Part shown: positions 25,277 to 35,193 of the stretch, piece after piece | Layout of the letters: each line of letters starts with the position of its first letter | Position numbering within the stretch: position 1 is the first letter of the stretch | NCBI GenBank assembly: GCA_022496805.1 | Contig: CM040104.1 | Location: 6,919,650-6,983,649, forward strand | Reading direction: 5' to 3' | DNA: 64,000 nt | From: Pohlia nutans | Taxonomy: Eukaryota; Streptophyta; Bryopsida; Bryales; Mniaceae | Translations under genes and position numbers: made by a program | The notes under the pieces: model-generated | The model's input: the letters and a program-made list of their open reading frames with translations, nothing else | Database searches by the model: none | Told to the model about the DNA's origin: nothing

Positions 25277-25585
25277 ATGAAGTTGAGGATGAAGCTTCTC
25301 GGCGAAGGAGGTGATGAAGATTTGAATACTCTCGAGCACGGGCCAAGCTCCGTGCGCTTAGCGGCTATGGTGGACGGGTTTCTCGAGGACGAAACGAACG
25401 TCAGAAATCGAGGTCAGTTGCGGTTTGACGATGCTTCCTGTGACAAAGATTCAAAGTCATCCGAGCTCGCCGTTGTTTTGCACAGCAACATTGACAGCAT
25501 ACCGGAGAGGAATTTGTTATCCGAAGGTTTTTATAGCAAAGTGAGAATCATGCAGCCAGTTTTGAGCAGGGTCTCGATGTGTTGA
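25277..25585 (+). CDS. DUF506-like N-terminal exon, probably a gene fragment
   Basis: The ATG at 25277 opens a 102-codon frame reading MKLRMKLLGEGGDEDLNTLE, then SSVRLAAMVDGFLEDE, an arrangement similar to the N-terminus of plant DUF506 (PDDEXK-like) proteins, whose function is poorly known. The expected downstream domain is missing: after 25585 come a short 3' stretch and repeats. A GAAG|GTTTTT donor-like site lies near 25526, so this may be a first exon with the rest lost or far away. An in-frame ATG-like start at 25238 is less likely because the following residues lack similarity. Confidence 0.4.
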   Translation: MKLRMKLLGEGGDEDLNTLEHGPSSVRLAAMVDGFLEDETNVRNRGQLRFDDASCDKDSKSSELAVVLHSNIDSIPERNLLSEGFYSKVRIMQPVLSRVSMC

Positions 25586-26390
25586 TGGCAGGGCCTCTAT
25601 GTATTTTGAGTTTAGGGTTTTCAGTTGTGTCTATGGAATTTAGGGTTTTTGGTTTTTGAAGTTATTTGCGCTTGACTTCATTTCATGCATAGCCATTCTT
25701 GAAAGGTGATTCCCTTTCCTGTATTATATATGTTTTTTTTTTTTTTTAATTTCAAATTTTTTGCCTCATTTTTCAATTTTGGCACAAATTTTATTTTTGA
25801 CATGTGGCACCCCCAGAATTTTTGACACTATGACCCTAAAATCACACTAAAGTAGCATCATGTCCAGGGTTCTTTACGAAATCACCCAAGCCGTATTGTG
25901 CCACTGGCACAATTGCATTACACATACCGTTGCCAACAGAATCCCAATTCAATTTCTGAAAATAAAAATAAAAAATAAAAAATGTTTATTTTAAAGAGGA
26001 GGGTGTAAAGCCCCTTGCTTAGGAGACATACATGAGCAGTGATTTTTTTTAGGCATTCAAATGCCAAAAAGCACCAAAAATAATTGGCGTGCACCAAGCC
26101 TTAAGAAAAAAAATGAAGAAAAAATGGATGAAGATGCCAAATTGTTCCAAATTTTGAAAATAAATCGGGTGAAATGACTAATTTTAATGAAAGTCATTCA
26201 AATATGTGGATGAAAAGAGAATTCTATAAAAAAATATAGATGAATATGAAAATATTTGGCTACAGCGTTATATTTCATGTCGCCACTTTAACATTTCTTC
26301 AAAAAGACATTTCTCCAAAAAGAAAAAAGAAAAAAGAAAAACTCATGTAGCTCTACGGACAAATATCAAAAGCCCTTTCTGCAGTCAAAA
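25586..26390. other. AT-rich non-coding stretch
   Basis: Low-complexity T and A runs (for example at 25733-25748) and no gene. Confidence 0.4.
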
Positions 26391-26462
26391 GGGGTATCGG
26401 GAGAATCGAACTCCCGACCTCTTGCACCCTAAGCAAGAATCATACCACTAGACCAGATACCC
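26391..26462 (-). tRNA. trnP-AGG: tRNA-Pro (anticodon AGG)
   Basis: Read on the minus strand, the acceptor stem GGGTATC pairs with GATACCC. The anticodon arm CTTGC-TTAGGGT-GCAAG gives anticodon AGG, and the T arm GGGAG-TTCGATT-CTCCC is perfect. The D arm contains TGGTCTAGTGGTATGA. The 72 nt form has no intron, and the discriminator base is C. The sequence looks fully functional and of nuclear type. Confidence 0.95.
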
Positions 26463-26756
26463 GGGTGTTGATGTCCTCCGATTTTTTCCCTTCTGTAAAT
26501 ATACCAATTAGACTCTAGATTCACTTTGATGGAGTGACATTCACCACTTTCAACCGCATGCAATGGCTTACATTTAATTTACATCCTGCCAGTTTTTTGA
26601 AGAGTGAAGTTTAGGCCGAATAAGTCAGTGTCACTTGAATTTCACTACAGTGGTGCAATTTTTGGAAGCTCTTTTGCCTAGCAAGTTGGGAAACAAATAC
26701 ACTTTTGCATCATTTCTGCTCGACTGAGAACATCTTCGTAAGCCATCAATTCTTAA

Positions 26757-27258
26757 CCCCGTCAAACCTCATCAATTTCTCACATTTAAAAACATATTTC
26801 AATTTTCTCGTATTTTTCTCATATAGGTTATTGTTAAACCAATTAACTTCAATATCTTTCATAATTATGTAAATAAATTTGAATTTTACAAGATTTTTCA
26901 AAGCTTTTTTCTTGTAAAAATCATAGTTATTGCAAAAGTGCTTTAAATAGTATAATATTTTAAGGGAAAATGTAAATAATAGTGATGAACTTACATAGAA
27001 AGAAACTCAATATAAGGACTTTTTTGCAATGTATATTGAAATTTTAGGGTTTTGAGCTTTAAAGTGTTGTAAAAAAGCGTAATTTTAACAATTTTAAAGA
27101 ATCGTAAATCAAATTAGAAAGTAGATGATACCGTCCCACATTTTTTTTTTAAGTTGGGGAAAATTTTTAAGGGGAAAAAATTAGGAATTAAGTGAAAATC
27201 AACATTTTACTGAAAATTGACCATTGTGGCCCCACATGGCTCTTTGAACCTTTAGGGG
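26757..27258. mobile_element. TTAA-flanked MITE, 502 bp
   Basis: The left end TTAA|CCCCGTCAAACCTC and complemented right end TTAA|CCCCTAAAGGTTC share the CCCC start but diverge after it. TTAA lies at 26753-26756 and 27259-27262. Non-coding. Confidence 0.6.
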
Positions 27259-27262
27259 TTAA

Positions 27263-28880
27263 GCATTGAATAACATGAGTGGAGAGTAAGGTTGGTAGAA
27301 AATATTCGTATAAATAAATGCCAAAAATTTGGAAAATAATTTTTTTTTATTGAAGTTATGCGTAAAGTCATTCAAAAGTGGGTGAATGGACCTTAGTTTG
27401 AGTCAACAGTAGGTGAAATCCTTCCAAAAAGGAGTGTGTCAAAGTCTTCAAAAAAAGAAGAAGTAAGGATGCAAAGTTTGAGAGCTCCAAAAACGGTGCT
27501 TAAATAAGTTTCACCCTTACTTCATACTAATACTCTTCATTTTTAGTTCCTGGCACCCACAGAGGTGCTTTCAAAATGTATGGCACCAACTGGAGGTGCT
27601 TTCTCTCACACATCTAGGCCCGACACATGTACTCATGGCCCATTCACACCAGTCGTTGTTGCAGCACTTGCAACCCTCATTCAGCTAAAATCATATACAC
27701 TAAAATATAATTTGCGCATTGTTGAAGATTGTCTTCTTTAAACGCAAGAACTGTTGACCACTGAATGCATGCACTTCCTTGCCACAAATTTTCAATTGTT
27801 CTTTTGTTTTGCCATTGCTTCACTTTCTTACATGCGTTCCTTTTGCACTGTAGAGATTTAAATAAAATTGATTTTGTCAGGCTAGCTACTTACTATTACG
27901 CACGCACATCTTGCCGCATGTGGCTGGTGTGAACCAACCATCACATGCTGAAATTAAATGGAAAGTGTCAGAATTTGGCTGCTCGACACACTCACTACCT
28001 CTTTTTATTTCCGCCTAAGATTTTGGGGCTACTTTCCATTTCTCAATTTTTTTCACAAACTCCTGTACTTAAATTTTTTATTTCACACATTGGCGTTCCT
28101 AATGGCTTAAGGAATTGCAAGGTATTTATTTTATTTTGTTTATCCCATAAAATTTTCCTTCATTATCCCCATTTTTTCTCCACTATGAATTTTAGCTAAC
28201 TTTGCAAAGTGTAGCCAAAAGTGTGGTTCATCCTTTCTTTCAGGGGTCCAAAAGGTACACTTGTTTTGAATTCTTTTCTTTCCAAAGAAAAAAGTTGTAA
28301 ATGTATTAGATCACTTCTTTTGGCAACATAGGTCCAAAAGTCACGTTAGTGTTTAATTACTTTTTTGGGTTCAAAAGTCACAACAACATTTTTTCCAAGA
28401 TATCTTTGGGGTCTAAAATTCATAATTACTTCGGAGCACTTTCTTTCAAAAATACATGTCCAAAAGTAATAATTACTTGTAATTTTTTTATTTTTAAAAC
28501 ACAGGTCCAAAAAGCCATAATGGTATTGAATCTTTTTATAATTTACTATATTTTAAAGAAAATTAAAAAAAATAAAATTAGTATCTTTTCATATGCAAGT
28601 CGGAATCATATGAAATGTGAAACTTATTTTGTGCACGAGTCTCTCTATCCAACATTTTGTCTTTGTAAATTTTAATATTTTATTTTCAAACCCTAAAGTT
28701 CTTTAAAGTCCAAAATGAGTCTAATGCAATTTAGAGCACACTTTAATGACTTTGGATTTATGTCTACTTATTTTTAATTTTAAAAATGTAACTCCTAATT
28801 ATCTACTTACTTTAATTTTTTAATTGTCAATCCTAATTATCATAATCTTCATGTCAAGCTTTGTTTTGTATGATTCTAAC
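27263..28880. other. AT-rich stretch with no recognised gene
   Basis: The phrases GGTCCAAAAG and GTCCAAAAAG recur at about 28245, 28330, 28450 and 28503, suggesting a degenerate tandem repeat of variable spacing. The ORFs at 27945-28675 are AT-driven. Confidence 0.4.
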
Positions 28881-28887
28881 AAGTATA

Positions 28888-31070
28888 ACACCCAATTCCC
28901 TATTTTTGCACTTGGCCAAGTACAATCATTTCCGGACCTAATTGTGCAAAAAAAAAAAAAAAACTCAAAAAAAATTGACAAAAAAACATCGATTTCTTTC
29001 TTTGTTGAAACTTGTAGTATATCGCAATGAAAGACTAATATTTCCAATTTTTCATAACAAAAAATTGAATTTCCTTTATTTTTAAAATTGCAAGATTGAG
29101 TATTTAAAAACTAATACAAATTATGAATAGATTAAGACATTAAAACACCGTTGCTAAAGTGTATGGGAGAAGGAATTTATTTATTTTTTCTTATTTTCCG
29201 TTTTCTTATTTCTTTCTTTGTCTGCCAAAAAGTACTTAAGGTTGCGTTTTTCTCCTTCCTCCATCCTTCAAAACAACATTCGAATGCCGCATACCCTCAG
29301 CCCCTCGATCACGCCCAAAAAAAAAAAAAAAAAACTTTTCTTTTTTCCTTTTCTTTCCGAAATTTCCGGGATTTTGGGGACTGAGGGTCCGCACGCGCGG
29401 ACCCATTCTATTATCTCTATGGGAGAACACAAAGATGTTCTCCCATACTCCCATGACCGCCTTATATATTCTTAAGGCGACTATCAGAGGGTATAAGAGA
29501 ACTTATTTTCGTTCTCATAAGGGATGTAGGATAGGAGGTGTGCTGCCGCATATCCTCAGCCCCTCAACCACGTCCAAAAAAAAAGAAAAAAAAGAAAAAG
29601 AAAAAATCCTTTTTTTTCCGGGATTTTCGAAATTTTCGAAATTTCCGGGATTTTGGGGGCCGAGGGTCCGCGCGCGCGGACCCCATTCTATTTTCTCTTC
29701 AAAAGAACACAAATAGGTTCTCCTAGTATGCTCCCATGGCCGCCTTATTTACTCTTAAGGCAGCTATAGGAGGGTATGAGAGAACTTATTTTCGTTCTCA
29801 TGAGGGTTGGAGGACAGAGGAAAGAGGGTGAGCTGCCACGTATCCTCCACCACGCCCAATTTTTTATTATAATTTTTATTTATTTATTTATACGGGTTTT
29901 TGGGGGTGTAAGGTCTGTGCTTGCGGACCCTTTTTTGTTCTCACCTCAAGCGACTCCTGAAGTAAACATCTATATGTTCTCCCAGTCTTCCATGGCCGCC
30001 TTATATACTCTTGAGGCGGCTATGAGAGGGTATGGAAGAACATCCGCATATTTTCTTTACGAACAGAAGAAAACAAAGGGGCGGCTATGTATCATTAGCG
30101 ACCCGCAGAAAGTATATATAAATATGTTTATAAATAGAGAAATAGATAATTGTTTAATGATTTTTTGTTTTAGTTTTTGTGTAGGTGGTTGAGTGTGCAT
30201 AGTCGCACATTCTTTTTCCCCTTTTCTTAGTGCATTTGGAAGCCCTATTGGAGTTGACAACGATGTTGTTCATGTGGAATTTCATGGATTCTGTATAGGG
30301 GAGTAAATTGCTCAACTTGTTGTTCTGACGAGTTTGTTCGAAGAGGTTGGACAATCTATTTTGATAACATAGTAAAGAAATGTCATGGTAGAGTTGCTAG
30401 TTGGAAGGAGTAAGCAACAAATGCAGTAGTAGCGCTATATGATTACGTGCGGATGAAGCAAATCACTATTCCAAATGAAACAAAGTCGTACATACTTGAA
30501 TATGTTGCAATGCAGATTGAAGGCATGGGTGAGAAGAGGTTGCTAGATGCTCACTAGACTACATGAGTACATTACTATATAGTATATGGTTTTCTAGTTT
30601 AGTTGTCAATGTACTGATTTAAAAGTTTGTACTATTCTTATAAATTGTAAACAAGTAAAGTGTTTTTATATACTAAAATGTATATTTAAAACATAATCGT
30701 CTATTTGTAGCCTACTTCTAATTGCTTACAATATGTTTATATGGTTTTGTAAGATGTGTACTTAGCCTCTTGTTTGAGAACTCTAGCTTCCTGTATTTTT
30801 CTAATATACTATTCGTCAAGATCAATTTCAAGGAGAATTTTGTTGCATATAGGATTCAATTAGAAAAATATTCAAAGCACAAGTAATGACTTTGCAAGAA
30901 AAAAATGACTCGACAATTTCCAAATTATCCTTCTTGCAACCAAATCTGTAGAAGAAAAAAATTGGCCAAAATTTTCATGCAATTTCTACCGGTTTGAATT
31001 TTTAGTGCGCCCGGAAGCCAAGTACATGATTATATGGCCAAGTGCAAAAATAGGGAATTGGGAGTTGTAT
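28888..31070. mobile_element. Candidate DNA transposon with inverted terminal repeats, about 2.2 kb
   Basis: The left repeat (about 28888-28935) reads CCCAATTCCCTATTTTTGCA then CTTGGCCAAGTAC and TTTCCGG. The right repeat (about 31011-31065) is its reverse complement with a short insertion. The interior holds a three-unit tandem array (29287-30045) and an AT-rich part with one protein-like segment on the plus strand near 30450-30555 (ITIPNETKSYILEYVAMQIE) that I cannot assign. I did not find a clear target-site duplication, so the outer limits are approximate. Confidence 0.5.
29287..30045. repeat. Three tandem units of 258-291 bp with hairpin-forming blocks
   Basis: Units begin at 29287, 29545 and 29836. 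Each has in order: CCGCATATCCTCAGCCCCTC, a homopolymer A stretch of variable length, a TTTCCGGGATTTTGGGG block, a GC palindrome, CTCCCATGACCGCCTTATAT followed by TTAAGGCG, and GAGAACTTATTTTCGTTCTC. The GC palindrome is GGGTCCGCACGCGCGGACCC at 29385-29404 and the perfect GGGTCCGCGCGCGCGGACCC at 29664-29683; it is degraded in the third unit. Confidence 0.8.
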
Positions 31071-31089
31071 TGCAGAATTTACAAGATTT

Positions 31090-31650
31090 GAGTTGTATTT
31101 TTTATTACAAGGACACACTGTTGTCGCGATCAGCAGCGTTGGATGATGCCGAATCGGTACAATACGGTGACTGCATCCATGATGGCTCACTATCTCCGTC
31201 GTGCTCCTCACCGACATCGACTAGTGCACTACAGGTACCGCTGTCAGGCATCGGTATCATTTGGTCCATCGCTCTCGATATGACATTGGCCTTCGCTGCG
31301 AGACTTAGAATTTCGTCAATTTGATCGTACTTATTAAATTTGGCACCGTCATCTTAAACTCCTATGCCCATCTGATTTCGCAACTTCTTAATTTTGGAAT
31401 ATGTAGACCGCAACTTCTCCCACTCGTCTAATAACGACTTCACCTTCTGCCAAGACTCCTGGGGGAATTGCGGAATGGGAAGTTTGTAGACGCGCGCCCA
31501 CTGGTATTGCTGCATGGTCACAGTGTTGTGTGCATCGACATGTTCTTTGTACTATTGTAATAGAAACCTAAAAGCGGTATTGCTCTAATTCTGCTCATGT
31601 GTAGCTATCTGTGGACGTGATGGTGGAGGTGGAAGAGGACTTGTTAAAAT
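31090..31650 (-). pseudogene. Myb/SANT-like (trihelix) DNA-binding domain relic
   Basis: The minus-strand translation reads about WQKVKSLLDEWEKLRSTYSK, then IKKLRNQMGIGV, a stop, then DDGAKFNKYDQIDEILSLAA and an acidic Asp/Ser-rich tail. The Trp spacing and the EWEKLRS-Y-K-KK-RNQ run resemble Myb/SANT-like domains that accompany PIF/Harbinger transposases or occur in host factors. One in-frame stop (near 31357) and no recognisable start make it a broken copy. Confidence 0.45.
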
Positions 31651-34500
31651 AGAAAGAGACTAGAACGCACTACAAGGAGAGACGTCGTTTCTCACTCAAG
31701 GGGATCCTATTCATTGCCTTTTTTTAATTTTATTATTGTACACACTGTCCTACGTGACAAATCACACTCAGGTAGCAGCATCTAAAATTCCCAACGACCC
31801 AATATGGCCAGCTACTTTTGAACTAGAAATGAACTACTTTTGAACTAGAAATGAACTCTTATAAGTCTAAAAGCTACCAGCAGCTTCCTAGTTGTTGCTT
31901 CACAATTGGACAGGTCCAATTCAATGTTACTTCACACTTGGTCCTTTGTTTCCTTTGGGTAAGTGTACGGCTTATGATAGGTGTCTGTAGCACCCTTGCT
32001 TCAAAAATTCTTGTAAAATTGCTCATGCTTCCAAAAATTATGATTCCAAGGCCCAACACTTCCTCTCAGATTTGCTAAGACATTCATGATTTCATTCCAT
32101 GTTGCCTGCACTCCCAAGGTACCACATCTTTTATATTGTCATGATTAGATGTCTCTACCTTAACCAAAAAATTGATGAGTGCGAAGTGACGCCGTTTGAT
32201 TCACATAGGGAGTGAAAAGCGATGCCTTCTCCTTGTAGTGATAAAAGAGACCGGAACTGAAGACACCAGATCTGACGCCTGAGAACTCTTCGTGGGAAGC
32301 AATCATGGTGACTAATTGCAAGAAGCATATGTGCGTGAGGCCTAAGGGCCTCTTTACACTAGAGGCGAGAAGCCGTGAGGAGAGAAATTTCAGCCAATAG
32401 GAGGCCTAAAAACCGAGAAGACCAATTTCTCATTGGCTGAAATTTCTCTCCTCACGGCTTCTCGCGTCTAGTGTAAAGAGGCCCTTAGTTTGGTGGGACA
32501 CCACTTTCAGTGAACATTCTGGACCTAGTCTAAGAAGGGATGAATGAATTCTACTTGAAGGAATCAGGGAGCAGGCGCGGGGCGGTATAGAATAATTGAA
32601 GGTCCACTTTATCCATAGTTCTGGCTTCTTCTCCTCGTGAAGTGTTCCTCTCTTCTCATCGATCTAACTTATTCCCACTCAAATCGACTTCATCCCGTGC
32701 ACTGTTCCCTGCTCTCACTGAACGCAGAGTCTCACCTATTCGTTCCGCAGCTTTTCATCGCCGCGTTTCCGCTTGAAGTGACTCGTGAGCACCTACGCCA
32801 GCCAGTCGGTCAACTTGGAGGAACACCGAGGATTAATCGCCTTTGCACACGAAAATTACTCCACAAAGTGAGGATCGTCATTCTTCTCTGTTTGTCCCTT
32901 ACCGATCTGTACAAAATTACACTATTGAAAAGGAAAAAAAGAAAAAAAGAAAAGTAATTCGAATGCTTTCTGTTTTCTGTGAAACAAATGGACTGTCGAG
33001 TTATTTTTCATTGAAAGGTGCGCACACACACGTCGAATGTGAAGAACGAATTTAGAAAAAAATAAATTCGACGCTTTCAGTCGCAGGTTTAAAAGAGAGA
33101 TTATTTATTGTGACAAAAGTGAGAACATGAGACTCGTAGGATGTGCAGAAGACAACAAAATAGAGTAGAGCTCCAGCCTTTTGGATGTACGTTAGCTCGA
33201 CAAGAGATGCACCAGGAATTATTTCCGATGACGAAGCTTAATTACATTCTATAATCGATGCTCGGCGGCGGCGGCGAAGCTATGGTGTTGTGATTCCGGC
33301 GAGGAAGAGAATTAGAAATCGGTAGAAATGAGCTTCTGGGAAAAAAGATATAAAATGCGTTCAACTGATATTCGACGTAACTATTATTGCCAGGCTGTCG
33401 TTGCTTCGACGAGCACGGCTCATCAATACTGGAGAAGTACTGATTGAAAACTGAAAATTGTTTCAATTGTTTCAATTTGTGCTAAAAAAATAAAATAATA
33501 CGATGTATACAATTGATTTGAGGTAATTTGTTAGCGTAGGTGACGGCCGATCGGGAACCCATTTCGTGACTGTACTCCTTTCAGCCGCATTTTTTAATAA
33601 AGAATTGGCAGTAAAAGCTGACGAGGAATAAGCCGTAAATAGAAATCCGCGCGGTGTCCAACATTCTGGAGGTATAGAAGGTTACGGAGGTACAGTAGGT
33701 AGCGGCATCTAAATATAGACATATATTGAAATTCTTTGTCAGATTATCGAGAAAGTAATGGCCAGAGTGATGAGACACTTCAAGAATACGAAAAATTTGC
33801 ACCAGCGATCTGATTTTGTTCCGCGGAGGAATTCACTGATGACGTTTACGCGCCATTTGTGTTTGATTATTTCAGCTCGATTGCTCGATGGCGGCGTGAC
33901 GCGCTAACTTAGCTCACGTGCGATGGGCCGGATCTGCATGTGATGACGCCGCTCTTGCACTATGCTCACGAGCATTGACGCGCGTTGATGCCACGGGCAT
34001 GGAGGGCTTTGCAAGCGCTGAGCGGCTACTACTGTAGCTCGACTGATACGGGCCCGCCGCGTTTCAGCCAAGAGGCGGTCGCTTTTGAATGACAGTTGGA
34101 GGTGTGATGTGGCTCATCCGAAGAGTACTGAGGACCGGGCGTGTTGAGATCTACTGACTGCATTTTATACTTAGCGAGAACCTTTGGGAATGAGCAATGG
34201 CGAGGTCAGGCGCGGACGTCGCGGGCCGCGGCCAGCTGATTCGTGTAAGTTGTATGATGGAGTGCTTGGGCAACCAGTTGTGTCATGTTGAGGGGCTTTT
34301 TCGGGGGAATCCCGGAACGAGATTCCGACTTTGTTTCTGTAGCGTGTCGTAATTTGCTTGAATATGCTTTGCGAGGTTTTTGGAGAGGGCCCGGGGCTGA
34401 TTCCGGTTGTGGGTGACTGGTATCGAAGTTCAACTTTTCACCTTCTTCCGTTCAATTGTGAGAGTTCGCAAGAACTGTGTGGATTTCGTTACAATTCAGC
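31651..34500. other. Intergenic region leading into the channel gene
   Basis: No protein family is recognised. AT content falls from about 32.6 kb onward and 33.8-34.5 kb contains CG-rich segments, which fits a promoter or 5' UTR block for the gene that follows. A 20 bp direct duplication (TACTTTTGAACTAGAAATGA) occurs at 31812-31852. Confidence 0.4.
32345..32485. mobile_element. 141 bp hairpin MITE with TA flanks
   Basis: Arms of about 55 bp are near-perfect reverse complements. The left arm starts AGGGCCTCTTTACACTAG and continues with GAGAAGCCGTGAGGAGAGAA; the right arm mirrors it. TA lies outside both ends (32343-32344 and 32486-32487). The short unpaired centre is AGGAGGCCTAAAAACCGAGA-like. 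It is non-coding, and near-perfect arms suggest recent insertion. Confidence 0.75.
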
Positions 34501-35193
34501 TCCAAGTTCATATATAGAGACGAGCGTGTGCTGAAGATCCTATTCTCTTCTTTGGATCTTACTTGTTGCAATTTTGTTGAGGGAGAGGATGCACTCGTTT
34601 AGACGTAGTGTGTGAAGGTATTTGGCAAACAGGAGAGACGGTTAGGATTTTGTTTGTTTTGAGAGGTGAGGAAAATGGCAGCTAGTGTTCGTTAGTGTCC
34701 TTGCTGATATAATTTCGAAAGGAGCTGCAAGTGAGTGTGCTCTGAAGTTGAAGGTAATGTCCTCTCTCTCTCAAAAAGGATTGAGACCACTTAATTCTCT
34801 TACTGGCAATGTACTTACACAACTCTGTTTCGGTAGAATAGTTAGAGCTCAAGGTCGGAGCTCGTGTTCTACGAAGTCTTTGTTTTAAGAACCTTAGGAA
34901 CGCTGTCGGTCTCTTGTGAGCTTAGAGGAGTGCAGACGGTTAGAAATTCAGTTGCTAACCGGGAGGGTATTACTCCTCTGACCGCCTGTATTTTTTGCCT
35001 TGCTCTCTCCATTCTGATGGTTCTTGGCGGCAGCGCGATTACCGATCTTGAAATTTGAAAATCGTGACTTATTGTTGAATTGTTTTACTTATTTCTGTCG
35101 GTGTTGCAATGGCGTTGCTGTGTAGCACCTCGAGAAGAAGAAAAGGAGGAGGGAAAGGGTATTCTGAACTATTCGAAGTTTCCGTTCGTCGAC
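34501..35193. promoter_or_regulatory. Probable 5' leader region of the channel gene
   Basis: A TATATA motif lies at about 34511-34516, and less AT-rich sequence without a conserved ORF runs from there to the chosen ATG. The several short ORFs (34685-35058) would be upstream ORFs or spliced out. This is a positional inference; no transcript evidence is available. Confidence 0.3.
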
